Origin: Planctomycetota bacterium
GTDB lineage: Bacteria > Planctomycetota > B15-G4 > JADJEK01
NCBI GenBank assembly: GCA_016795255.1
Contig: JAEUIB010000610.1
Location: 1 to 11,079, forward strand
DNA: 11,079 nt
Reading direction: 5' to 3'
The position numbers were made by a program, and so were the translations under genes. The notes under the pieces were generated by a model, which did no database searches, was not told the DNA's origin, and worked only from the letters and a program-made list of their open reading frames with translations. The number at the start of each line of letters is the position of its first letter. The first letter of the stretch is position 1. Of the stretch, positions 1-7,099 are shown piece by piece.

Positions 1-684
1 ATCGTGCTCGCGTTCCCGATCCTCGACCCCGAGCGATTGCCGGAGCGACGGGCGGTCGTCGAAGGCAACCCGCTGCGCGAGGACTTCGACGCCGACACGA
101 CGCCCGGAGCGGAAGCGTTCGGCCTCGAGCCGGGTCGTCCGACCGTCGTCTCCCTCGGCGGCAGTCAGGGCGCACGCGGCGTGAACCGCATGGTGCTCGG
201 CATGCGCGCCGAACTCGGGCGTCGCAGTCCCGGCGTGCAACTGCTGATGCTGACCGGCGACGTCGATCATGCCGCGGTCCAGGAAGAGATCGCTCGATCC
301 CCCGAGCCGAAGACCGTCGCGGTGCCGTTCGAATCACGAATGAACGACGTCTACCGCATCGCCGACGTCGTCGTCGCGCGCGCCGGAGCGACGACGCTGT
401 CCGAGGTCGCGCGCATCGGCAAGCCGCTCGCGCTCGTGCCGTATCCGTACGGCGACGGTCATCAGTTCGACAACGCGCGACTGTTCGAGCGAGCGGGCGG
501 CGCCGCGGTCGTCGAGGAAGGCGACGGCGCGTCCGTCCGGTTGCTGCACGTCGTCGCGCGTCTGCTCGCGGATCCCGCTGCGCGCGCCGCGGCGGCCGAA
601 CAGTCGCGCGCGCTGCATCGACCCCACGCCGCGACCCAGTGCGCGAACGTCCTGTTGGACATCGCGTCGAGGTCGGCGCGATGA
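1..684 (+). CDS. murG: UDP-N-acetylglucosamine--undecaprenyl-PP-MurNAc-pentapeptide GlcNAc transferase MurG (5'-truncated by the window edge)
   Basis: C-terminal part of MurG, the membrane-associated glycosyltransferase that adds GlcNAc to lipid I to make lipid II on the cytoplasmic face of the membrane. About 227 codons are visible, against roughly 355 for the whole E. coli enzyme, so the N-terminal acceptor domain starts before base 1. Seen in the sequence: GNPLREDF near the start, the glycine-rich loop LGGSQGARGVNR opening the C-terminal UDP-GlcNAc-binding domain, then ARAGATTLSEVARIGKPLAL and the loop PYPYGDGHQFDNA, which matches the conserved donor-binding segment of GT28 enzymes. The reading frame is open from base 1; the GTG at 4 is not a real start. 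The TGA at 682-684 overlaps the murC ATG in an ATGA, so the two genes are translationally coupled. The assignment is very secure. Confidence 0.97.
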   Translation: MVLAFPILDPERLPERRAVVEGNPLREDFDADTTPGAEAFGLEPGRPTVVSLGGSQGARGVNRMVLGMRAELGRRSPGVQLLMLTGDVDHAAVQEEIARSPEPKTVAVPFESRMNDVYRIADVVVARAGATTLSEVARIGKPLALVPYPYGDGHQFDNARLFERAGGAAVVEEGDGASVRLLHVVARLLADPAARAAAAEQSRALHRPHAATQCANVLLDIASRSAR

Positions 685-2069
685 CGTCCGTGGCCGACGC
701 GCGCGCGGTGCACCTCGTCGGCGCCGGCGGCTTCGGCATGGCGGCGTTCGGCGCGCTGCTGCAGGATCGCGGCGTCGCCGTCAGCGGCTCCGATCTGCGG
801 GCGAGCCCGGGCACCGCGCGATTGACGTCGCGTGGCGCGACGCTCGTGCTCGGCGCGCATCGCGCGGAGTCGGTGCCGCGCGCCGCCGTCGTCGTCGCGT
901 CGGCAGCGATCCCCGCGGACAACCCGGAGCTTCGCGTCGCTCGCGAACGCGGCCAGCGCGTGGTGACGTACCCACAGGCGCTCGGCGAGATCATGGCGTC
1001 GCAGGACGGCGTCGCGATCGCCGGTACGCACGGCAAGACCACGACGACGGCGCTCGTCGTCGCCGGTCTGCGCGCGGCGGGGCAGGACCCGTCGTTCGTC
1101 GTCGGCGGCGACGTGCCGCAATTCGGCGCGGCCGGTCACCACGGCAACGACCGCACGTTCGTCGCCGAAGCGTGCGAGTACGCCGAGTCGTTCCTGCACC
1201 TCGCGCCGCGCATCGCCGCGATCACGAACGTCGAAGCCGATCACCTCGACCATTACGGGTCGTTCGAACGCGTCGTCGATGCGTTCCGGGCGTTCGTCGC
1301 GCGCGTCCGCGGAGTGCTGGTCACGTCGCGCGAGGTCGTCGAGCGGCTCGGTCCGGTCGCCTGCGCGACGCGGACGGTCGGCGTCGACGACGGAGCGGAC
1401 CTGCGCGCCGTCCGCCTCGAGACGCGAGATGGGTTGCCTCGATTCGACGTCGAAGGGATCGCCGCTCTGCGCGGGGTCACGCTGTCGATCCCGGGGCGTC
1501 ATTCGATCGACAACGCGCTCGTCGCGTTCGGGGTCCTGCACGCGCTCGGCGTCGAGCTCGAGGCCGCGCGCTCCGGCGTCGAGCGGTTCGCGGGCGTCGC
1601 TCGCCGCCTCGAGCCGCTCGGCGAAGTCGGGGGCGTTGTGCTGCTGACCGACTACGCGCACCATCCGACGGCGCTCGACGCGGTCGCCGACGCGGTGTTC
1701 GCGCGCTACGCCGGGCGCCGGGTCGTCGCCGCGTTCCAACCCCATCAGGCGTCCCGCACGCGCGACTTCTTCGCCGGCTTCGCGCGCGCGCTGGCGCGCT
1801 TCCACGTGCCGATCCTCACGGACATCTACGGGGCTCGGGAACGGGACGCGACGACCGCCGGCGTCAGTGCTTCGGAACTCGCGGATGCGGTGCGCCGGAC
1901 GAATCCGGACGCCCGCTATGCTGGCGCGCTCCCCGCAGTCCTCCCCGCGATCCAGGCCGTCGTGCGGCCCGGTGACGTCGTCTTGTTGCTCGGAGCCGGA
2001 GACATCGATGACCTCCGTGACGAACTTCCAGGCGCCGTGTCCCGCGCGCGACGACGTCCAGCTCCGTGA
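681..2069 (+). CDS. murC: UDP-N-acetylmuramate--L-alanine ligase MurC
   Basis: Cytoplasmic ATP-dependent Mur ligase that joins L-alanine to UDP-MurNAc, the first amino-acid step of the peptidoglycan stem peptide. It is 462 aa, slightly shorter than E. coli MurC (491). Seen: an N-terminal Rossmann UDP-binding segment (HLVGAGGFGMAA), the ATP P-loop GTHGKTTTT at residues 115-123 (Lys119), EACEYAESF and TNVEADHLDHYG of the central ligase domain, the segment PGRHSIDNALVA, and DYAHHPTALDAV of the C-terminal domain (residues 324-335). The protein ends in LLLGAGDID followed by a short tail. The start is the ATG inside the ATGA that overlaps the murG stop. An upstream in-frame ATG at 639 would lie inside murG and add residues with no family counterpart. 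The 3' end overlaps murB by 62 bp. MurG-MurC-MurB are successive cell-wall enzymes in one operon. Confidence 0.97.
   Translation: MTSVADARAVHLVGAGGFGMAAFGALLQDRGVAVSGSDLRASPGTARLTSRGATLVLGAHRAESVPRAAVVVASAAIPADNPELRVARERGQRVVTYPQALGEIMASQDGVAIAGTHGKTTTTALVVAGLRAAGQDPSFVVGGDVPQFGAAGHHGNDRTFVAEACEYAESFLHLAPRIAAITNVEADHLDHYGSFERVVDAFRAFVARVRGVLVTSREVVERLGPVACATRTVGVDDGADLRAVRLETRDGLPRFDVEGIAALRGVTLSIPGRHSIDNALVAFGVLHALGVELEAARSGVERFAGVARRLEPLGEVGGVVLLTDYAHHPTALDAVADAVFARYAGRRVVAAFQPHQASRTRDFFAGFARALARFHVPILTDIYGARERDATTAGVSASELADAVRRTNPDARYAGALPAVLPAIQAVVRPGDVVLLLGAGDIDDLRDELPGAVSRARRRPAP
1998..2001 (+). promoter_or_regulatory. murB ribosome binding site inside murC
   Basis: GGAG lies six bases before the ATG at 2008, within the last codons of murC (the GAGDID region). 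It supports 2008 as the murB start in preference to the open frame that extends back to 1867. Confidence 0.6.
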
Positions 2070-2934
2070 CCACACGACGTTCCGCATGGGCGGAAAGGTC
2101 CCGGTGCTGCTCGAGCCGCGCAACCGCGACGAGCTCGTCGCGGCGGTCCAACGGCTGCGCGTGGACGGGATCCCGTACCGCATGCTCGGTGGCGGGGCCA
2201 ACATCCTGATCGACGACGCCGGTCTCGACGAAGCGATCGTGCTGACGACCGGCTTCGCGTTCATGGTGCGGGAGAACGACGAAGGAACCGAGCTGCGACT
2301 CGGCGCGGGACTGTCGATCCCGCAGTTCGTGACGAAGACGCGCGAGATGGGGCTGACCGGCGCCGAGTGCCTCGTCGGCGTGCCGGGCACGATGGGGGGC
2401 GCGACGGTCATGAACGCCGGCGGCCGGCACGGCTGGCTGTCGTCGATCGCGAAGCGCGTGCGCTATCTGACGCCCGCGCTCGACGAGCAGGAGGACGCGG
2501 TCGGCGAGAGGACGTTCGGCTACCGCTCGTCGATGTTCGACGCGTGCGTCGTGCTCGAGACGGTCGTCGCGCTGCAGCGCGACGCGCCGAAGGCGGTCCA
2601 GGAACGCATCAAGACGATCTTGAAGGAGAAGAGCGCCGCGCAGCCGCTGATCGAGCCGAGCGCCGGCTGCATCTTCAAGAACCCGGACGGACACTCCGCC
2701 GGAAAGCTGATCGAGTCCGCGGGACTGAAGGGCGCGCGCGTCGGCGACGCCGAGGTGTCGACCAAGCACGGCAACTTCATCGTCAACCGCGGCGCAGCGA
2801 CGTTCCGCGACGTCCTCCAACTGATTCGGCAGGTGCGAAAGGGCGTGTTCGAGCACGCCGGCGTCGATCTCCACACCGAAGTGAAGATCTGGAGCCGCGA
2901 GCCGCTCGAACTCTCCGCGTCTTCCCGACCGTAA
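2008..2934 (+). CDS. murB: UDP-N-acetylenolpyruvoylglucosamine reductase MurB (type II)
   Basis: FAD enzyme that reduces UDP-GlcNAc-enolpyruvate to UDP-MurNAc with NADPH, in the cytoplasm; its product is the MurC substrate. It is 308 aa, typical of the shorter type II MurB. Seen: HTTFRMGG (residues 22-29), the FAD-binding LGGGANILI (60-68), GVPGTMGGATVMNAGG (124-139), FGYRSSMF (170-177), SAGCIFKNP (218-226), AGLKGARVGDAEVSTKHGNF (238-257) and the catalytic-region Glu291 in HTEVKIW. Residue 221, the position of the catalytic proton donor that is Ser in E. coli-type enzymes, is Cys here; that substitution is known in some type II enzymes. The frame is open from 1867, but the ATG at 2008 has GGAG six bases upstream and gives the normal N-terminus. 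The next ATG (2086) would delete the conserved HTTFR segment, so overlap with murC is unavoidable. GTG at 2017 is a possible alternative start. Confidence 0.95.
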   Translation: MTSVTNFQAPCPARDDVQLRDHTTFRMGGKVPVLLEPRNRDELVAAVQRLRVDGIPYRMLGGGANILIDDAGLDEAIVLTTGFAFMVRENDEGTELRLGAGLSIPQFVTKTREMGLTGAECLVGVPGTMGGATVMNAGGRHGWLSSIAKRVRYLTPALDEQEDAVGERTFGYRSSMFDACVVLETVVALQRDAPKAVQERIKTILKEKSAAQPLIEPSAGCIFKNPDGHSAGKLIESAGLKGARVGDAEVSTKHGNFIVNRGAATFRDVLQLIRQVRKGVFEHAGVDLHTEVKIWSREPLELSASSRP

Positions 2935-2985
2935 CCGCCTGCGCACCGACATTCGGCCATCGAACCCCGGAGCCACTCCCGTCCC

Positions 2986-3642
2986 ATGGATTCACTGAAG
3001 GAAATCGTCGACGTCGTCCTGCACCTGAACGACCACCTGCGCGAGCTCGTGGACCAGCACGGGACGACGACGTACTGGATCCTGTTCGCGATCGTGTTCG
3101 CCGAGACGGGTCTCGTCGTCACGCCGTTCCTGCCGGGCGATTCGCTGCTGTTCGCGGCCGGATCGATCGCGGCGCTCGGCAGCGAGAACTTCCAGGTCTG
3201 GCCGATCTGCATCCTGCTGACGGTCGCCGCGATCATCGGCGACACCGTCAACTACTGGATCGGGAAGAAGATCGGCGCGAAGGTGTTCGCGACCGAGAGT
3301 CGGTGGATCAAGCGCGAGCACTTGGAGAAGACGCACGCGTTCTACGAGAAGTACGGAGCGAAGACGATCGTGCTGGCGCGCTTCGTGCCGATCGTCCGCA
3401 CGCTGGCGCCGTTCGTCGCCGGCGTCGGCACGATGAACTACCGCACGTTCATCACGTACAACGTCGTCGGCGGCATCGTCTGGGTGTTCTCGCTGACGTG
3501 GGCCGGCTACTTCTTCGGCAACATGGAGATCGTGAAGAAGAACTTCTCGACGGTGATCCTGGCGATCATCGTGATCTCGATCCTGCCGCTGATCATCGAG
3601 TGGTGGAAGGCGAAGCGAGCGGCGCGCGCGCCGCAAGCGTGA
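2986..3642 (+). CDS. DedA-family (VTT/SNARE-associated domain) inner-membrane protein
   Basis: Polytopic membrane protein of the DedA family (YqjA/YghB/YabI relatives), whose members are implicated in undecaprenyl-phosphate or phospholipid flipping and in membrane-potential homeostasis. It is 218 aa, the usual length. Seen: an amphipathic N-terminus, hydrophobic segments near residues 29-47, 53-66, 72-90, 155-178 and 186-206, and the family signatures FAETGLVVTPFLPGDSLLF (38-56) and ARFVPIVRT (131-139). The charged residues reported as essential in E. coli YqjA/YghB (two acidic and two Arg) have counterparts at Glu40, Asp52, Arg132 and Arg138. The start ATG has only a weakly placed GGAG 13 bases upstream. 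It lies 51 bp after murB on the same strand, so co-transcription with the mur genes is plausible; a lipid-carrier recycling role would fit but is inference. The exact substrate cannot be read from sequence. Confidence 0.92.
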   Translation: MDSLKEIVDVVLHLNDHLRELVDQHGTTTYWILFAIVFAETGLVVTPFLPGDSLLFAAGSIAALGSENFQVWPICILLTVAAIIGDTVNYWIGKKIGAKVFATESRWIKREHLEKTHAFYEKYGAKTIVLARFVPIVRTLAPFVAGVGTMNYRTFITYNVVGGIVWVFSLTWAGYFFGNMEIVKKNFSTVILAIIVISILPLIIEWWKAKRAARAPQA

Positions 3643-3656
3643 TCGCAACGCCGGCC

Positions 3657-3695
3657 GAGTCGCGCGACTCGTACGACGTGCGTGCCTCGCACGTC
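3657..3695. terminator. Two adjacent dyads between convergent dedA-like gene and recJ, possible bidirectional terminator
   Basis: The 51-bp convergent gap holds a perfect 14-bp palindrome, GAGTCGCGCGACTC (3657-3670), then an 8-bp stem GACGTGCG (3675-3682) / CGCACGTC (3688-3695) with a TGCCT loop. The second stem reaches into the recJ stop codon (3694-3696). There is no T-tract on either side, so this is not a classical intrinsic terminator; the position between converging genes is the main support. Confidence 0.4.
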
Positions 3696-5409
3696 AGGCG
3701 ACGCGGATGTCCTTGACCTCGAGGTCGACTCCGGCCTTGCCGCGGAACAAGTTCAAGCGCGGAGTGAACGCGACCGAGAAGCGCTCGGCCGATCCGATCG
3801 AGTCCGCCCGCGGCCCCATGCCGTAGGCGATCGCGTTGCGCACGACGCCCGATTGGAGCACCGGGAACGTCAGGTGGTTCTGGTTGCGGCCGACGCGGCG
3901 CGGAGCGCCGCCGAGCTGCACGTCCGGCACGACGAACGTCGGCAGCGGATGGCCTTCGCCGAACGGCGCGAGCCGCTCGAGCTCGGCCATCAGCGACGGC
4001 GTCAGCACGCCGAGCGGGACCTCGGCGTCGATCCACAACTCCTGATCGGGATCGTCCTTCCACGACGTCCGCGCCGCTGCGTTGACCGCGTCGATGAACG
4101 CCGGCAGCGCGGCTGCGTCGACTTCGAGGCCGGCCGCGAACGCGTGGCCGCCGAACGCGCGCAGGTGCTTCGCGCACTGCGCCAGCGCGTGATGAAGGTC
4201 GAATCCTCGCACCGAGCGCCCGCTGCCGCGACCGCTGGCTCCGCGCATGCCGATCAGGATCGTCGGGCGTTGGAACTCCGTCGCGATGCGACTGGCGACG
4301 ATGCCGACGACGCCGGGATGCCAGCCCTCGTCCGCGAGCACGAGGATCGGCGCGTCGCTCGTCGCGGCGATCGCGGCCTTCTCGCGTGCGCCTTGGAGGA
4401 TGTGCGCTTCGATGTCTTGGCGCGTCTGGTTGCGCTCGTCGAGTTCCTTTGCGCACGCGCGCGCGGTCGCGTCGTCGGCGGCCAGCAGCAGTTCGAGCGC
4501 GCGCTCCGCGTGGCCGAGCCGTCCGGCCGCGTTGATGCGCGGCCCGAGGCGGAACGACACGTCGTCCTGCTGGACGCGACCGTGGACTCCGGCGATGCGC
4601 AGCAGCGCTTGGACGCCGGGATGCTCGCCGGACGACAACGCCGCGAGGCCCGAACGCGCCAACGCGCGGTTCTCGCCGACCAGCGGCACGCAATCGCAGA
4701 TCGTCGCCAGCGCGACGAGCCCGATGGAATGCCGCAGCACGCGGATCAACGTCTCGTGTTGGTTCGCTCGCGCGGGCAAGCGCGTCGCGAGGGCGGTCAG
4801 CAGCCGGAAGCCGACGGCGGTTCCGCACAGCCAACGGAACGGATACCCGCAGCCGTCCCATTTGGGATTCAGCAGCGCGAGTGCGGGCGGCAGCCGCTCG
4901 CCCGGCTCGTGGTGATCGCAGACGATGACGTCGATGCCGTCCGCCTGCAGCCGCGCGATCGCATCGACCGCGGTCGTGCCGTTGTCGACCGTGATGACGA
5001 CCTTCGCGCCCCGATCACGGATGAACGCTTCGCCGCGCGGCGTCAGCGAGTATCCCTCTTCGAGTCGATTCGGGGTGTAGGTCGCGACGTCGGCGCGGAC
5101 CGCGCGCAAGAACCCCGCGAGCAGCGCGGTCCCCGAGACCCCGTCCACGTCCGAGTCGCCGTAGACGACGATCGTCTCCTTGCGCGCGAGTGCGGCGACG
5201 AGGCGGTCGACCGCCCGCTCCATGTGGGCCATGCGGAACGGATCGGTCAGTCCTTCGAGGCTCGCGCTCATGAACGCGGCGACGTCGTCGGGTCCGCGCA
5301 GGCCACGGTTGATCAAGATGCGGGCCGCGAGCCGCGACAGTGAGAACTGCCGAGCAAGATCCTCCTGCAGGCGCAGATCGTCGGGATAAAAGCGCCAGTG
5401 GACGGTCAT
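3694..5409 (-). CDS. recJ: Single-stranded-DNA-specific exonuclease RecJ
   Basis: Metal-dependent 5'-3' single-strand exonuclease of the DHH superfamily, acting in recombinational (RecF pathway), mismatch and base-excision repair. It is 571 aa, the usual RecJ core length. Seen, in order: motif I GDSDVDGVSGT with Asp85/Asp87/Asp89 (usually GDxDxDG), VDNG with Asp142, the DHH motif CDHHEPGE (164-171), LNPKWDGCGYPF (180-191), RLGPRINAAGRLGH, then the DHHA1 domain with GWHPGVVGIVASRIA, SGRGSGRSVRGFDL and FGGHAFAAGLEVD, and a C-terminal OB-like domain starting near NHLTFPVLQ. All metal and catalytic residues look intact. The ATG at 5409 has no Shine-Dalgarno sequence. A TTGACG hexamer sits upstream with a weak -10 six bases before the ATG, so the message may be leaderless. 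The gene is divergent from selA and convergent with the dedA-like gene, so it is a separate transcription unit. Confidence 0.96.
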   Translation of the reverse strand: MTVHWRFYPDDLRLQEDLARQFSLSRLAARILINRGLRGPDDVAAFMSASLEGLTDPFRMAHMERAVDRLVAALARKETIVVYGDSDVDGVSGTALLAGFLRAVRADVATYTPNRLEEGYSLTPRGEAFIRDRGAKVVITVDNGTTAVDAIARLQADGIDVIVCDHHEPGERLPPALALLNPKWDGCGYPFRWLCGTAVGFRLLTALATRLPARANQHETLIRVLRHSIGLVALATICDCVPLVGENRALARSGLAALSSGEHPGVQALLRIAGVHGRVQQDDVSFRLGPRINAAGRLGHAERALELLLAADDATARACAKELDERNQTRQDIEAHILQGAREKAAIAATSDAPILVLADEGWHPGVVGIVASRIATEFQRPTILIGMRGASGRGSGRSVRGFDLHHALAQCAKHLRAFGGHAFAAGLEVDAAALPAFIDAVNAAARTSWKDDPDQELWIDAEVPLGVLTPSLMAELERLAPFGEGHPLPTFVVPDVQLGGAPRRVGRNQNHLTFPVLQSGVVRNAIAYGMGPRADSIGSAERFSVAFTPRLNLFRGKAGVDLEVKDIRVA

Positions 5410-5415
5410 GAGCGT

Positions 5416-5444
5416 GGTCTAACGGGCGGCGGTCGGATCGTCAA
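5416..5444 (-). promoter_or_regulatory. Candidate recJ promoter (possibly leaderless)
   Basis: On the minus strand TTGACG (5444-5439) matches the -35 consensus at five of six bases. After a 17-base spacer comes TAGACC (5421-5416), a poor -10 match (three of six). Its 3' end lies only six bases from the recJ ATG, so transcription would start at or next to the start codon. This is a pattern match only. Confidence 0.3.
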
Positions 5445-5680
5445 ATGCGAACACCCCGCGCGTGCAACTCGGTCGACTCGAGTTCGTCCGGTTCGGGACG
5501 GATCGCGGCGGTCGGACTTCGCGTGCTCGGCGACCGCACGGCGACCGATCGGCGCCGGGTCGTCGCTCGGTCGTCGCCTTGAGCGGGCCGCGCTCGCGGC
5601 GTAGCGTGCTCGGTCACGGACCGGCCGGATCGCGACTCGAGTCGAGGCGGCCGTGGGTCGGTGAGCGGCGAGATCATTTC

Positions 5681-5684
5681 GAGG
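5681..5684 (+). promoter_or_regulatory. selA ribosome binding site
   Basis: GAGG eight bases before the ATG at 5693. It decides the selA start in a frame that remains open upstream to 5462. Confidence 0.6.
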
Positions 5685-5692
5685 ACGTTGCC

Positions 5693-7099
5693 ATGGCGGA
5701 TCAAAGCGACACGCTGCGAGCCATCCCCGCGATCGACGTCCTGCTGCAGCGATGCGGTGCGGCGTTGCCGAACGCGTCTCGGCCGTTGTTGCTCGAGGCG
5801 ATCCGGGAGGAGACGACGCGCTTTCGCGCCGCGGTGCGCGCCGGGAGCCCGGTCGACGCGACGTGGTTCGACGCGCCGCGCTTCGTCGACGCGATCCGCG
5901 CCGCGCTCGAGCGCGTGCAGCGCTCGCGCCACGAAGGCGTGCTGAACGCGACCGGCATCCTGCTGCACACCGGGCTCGGCCGCGCGCCGCTGTGCGACGA
6001 AGCGCGGGCCGCGGTCGACGGCGTGGCGCGCTACGCGATCGTCGAAGTCGATCCGGACAGCGGCGAACGCGACGAACGCGAGATCCGCGTCGCGCGACTG
6101 CTGTGCGACCTGACCGGCGCCGAAGCCGCGACGGTCGTCAACAACAACGCCGGTGCGACGCTGCTCGCGCTGAGTGCGCTGGCGGCCGGTCGCGAAGTGA
6201 TCGTTTCGCGCGGGCAGTTGGTCGAGATCGGCGGCGGCTTCCGCATGCCGGACGTGATGGCGTCGTCCGGCGCGATCATGCGCGAGGTCGGCACGACGAA
6301 TCGCACGCATCGCAACGACTACGTCTCCGCGCTGGGACCGGCCACGGCGATGCTGCTGAAGGTCCATCCCTCGAATTTCCGGATGATCGGGTTCACGACC
6401 GCGCCGACGCTGTCGGACCTCGTGGAGCTCGGCCGCGCGCACGGCGTGACGGTCGGCTACGACCTCGGTTCCGGACTGCTGCGGCCGGTCGACGTCTCGC
6501 CGCTCGAAGACGAACCGGACGTACGTTCGGCGGTCGAGACCGGCGCCGACTTGATCTGGTTCTCCGGCGACAAGCTGCTGTGCGGTCCGCAGGCCGGCAT
6601 CCTCGTCGGCCGCAAGGACGCGGTCGCGAAAGCGCGTCGGCACCCGCTGTTCCGCGCGTTGCGGCCCGGAAAGCTCGACCTCGCGGCGCTCGAGGCCACG
6701 CTGCTCGTCTATCGCGCCCACCCGGACGGCGTGCCGCCGTTGCCGTTGTTCAGCGCGCTGAGCACGCCGCAGGCCGAGTTGGTCGCGGCGGCGCGCGAGC
6801 TCGCCGCTCGCATCGAACGCGCGAGCGGCGCGCGTGCCGTGGTCCGCGAAACGGTCGGTTTCCTCGGCAGCGGGTCGGCGCCGGCGCGCGAGTTCAGCGG
6901 CGTCGCCGTCGCGCTGACGCATCCGGACCTGGTGCCGGACGTCGTGGCGGCGAGGCTGCGCGCCGGCCGGCCGCGCGTCTACGCGCGCATCGAAGCCGGC
7001 GAGGTCCTGCTCGAATTGCGATCGATCTTCCCCGATCAACGTGAGGTCCTGGCGACCGCCGTCGTGGCGGCGCTGCAAGGCCCTGCGGGAGTCCCGTGA
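5693..7099 (+). CDS. selA: L-seryl-tRNA(Sec) selenium transferase SelA (selenocysteine synthase)
   Basis: PLP enzyme that converts Ser-tRNA(Sec) to Sec-tRNA(Sec) using selenophosphate from SelD; the E. coli enzyme is a decameric ring. It is 468 aa, close to the E. coli length of 463. Seen: the N-terminal tRNA-Sec-binding region with IPAIDVLLQRCG, then NATGILLHTGLGRAPL, SGERDEREIRVARLLCDLTG, ATVVNNNAGATLLAL, SRGQLVEIGGGFRMPDVM, VGTTNRTHRNDY, KVHPSNFRMIGF and YDLGSGLL. The PLP-lysine motif is WFSGDKLLCGPQAGI with Lys294 (E. coli Lys295). A C-terminal small domain is complete. The ATG at 5693 has GAGG upstream and places the N-terminus as in the family; earlier codons (from 5462) are Arg-rich noise. 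The last base of the stop codon (7099) is the first base of the selD ATG, so the two are coupled. Presence of SelA means the genome should also carry selB and selC, neither of which is here. Confidence 0.97.
   Translation: MADQSDTLRAIPAIDVLLQRCGAALPNASRPLLLEAIREETTRFRAAVRAGSPVDATWFDAPRFVDAIRAALERVQRSRHEGVLNATGILLHTGLGRAPLCDEARAAVDGVARYAIVEVDPDSGERDEREIRVARLLCDLTGAEAATVVNNNAGATLLALSALAAGREVIVSRGQLVEIGGGFRMPDVMASSGAIMREVGTTNRTHRNDYVSALGPATAMLLKVHPSNFRMIGFTTAPTLSDLVELGRAHGVTVGYDLGSGLLRPVDVSPLEDEPDVRSAVETGADLIWFSGDKLLCGPQAGILVGRKDAVAKARRHPLFRALRPGKLDLAALEATLLVYRAHPDGVPPLPLFSALSTPQAELVAAARELAARIERASGARAVVRETVGFLGSGSAPAREFSGVAVALTHPDLVPDVVAARLRAGRPRVYARIEAGEVLLELRSIFPDQREVLATAVVAALQGPAGVP
7087..7091 (+). 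promoter_or_regulatory. selD ribosome binding site within selA
   Basis: GGGAG lies seven bases before the ATG at 7099, inside the last codons of selA. It supports starting selD at 7099, upstream of the in-frame TGA, and not at the TTG at 7201. Confidence 0.65.

Larger units (their letters stand above)
5410..5692. other. Divergent recJ-selA spacer with dyads and short repeats
   Basis: No gene is visible here; the selA frame stays open but encodes only Arg-rich low-complexity sequence. The spacer contains CGACTCGAGT twice (5474-5483 and 5633-5642), the second copy inside the 12-bp palindrome CGACTCGAGTCG (5633-5644). The 9-mer CGGCGACCG occurs twice with an 11-bp period (5528 and 5539), and its second copy can pair with CGGTCGTCG at 5568-5576. 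A hairpin lies at 5482-5503 (loop GGTTCG) and another at 5581-5595 (GAGCG/CGCTC). These could be operators or 5'-leader structure for selA. In such G+C-rich DNA some are expected by chance. I found no tRNA and no convincing sigma-70 promoter facing selA. Confidence 0.4.

Noticed and set aside
1867..2007. Longer MurB starting at 1867
   Set aside because: These codons overlap well-conserved MurC C-terminal sequence and encode no MurB-like residues; the ATG at 2008 has a better ribosome binding site.
462..2411. 649-aa minus-strand open frame opposite murC/murB
   Set aside because: Antisense shadow. Arg/Asp-rich composition with no motifs, opposite unmistakable murG, murC and murB.
5482..5503. 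tRNA T-arm-like hairpin (loop GGTTCG), considered as selC tRNA-Sec
   Set aside because: The loop has six rather than seven bases, and no acceptor stem, anticodon arm or long variable arm can be built around it on either strand.
5462..5692. N-terminal extension of SelA
   Set aside because: The frame is open but encodes Arg/Ser-rich noise. SelA homology starts right after the ATG at 5693, which has a ribosome binding site.
5441..7078. 545-aa minus-strand open frame opposite selA
   Set aside because: Antisense shadow caused by high G+C; Arg/Asp/Gln-rich low complexity opposite a clear selA.
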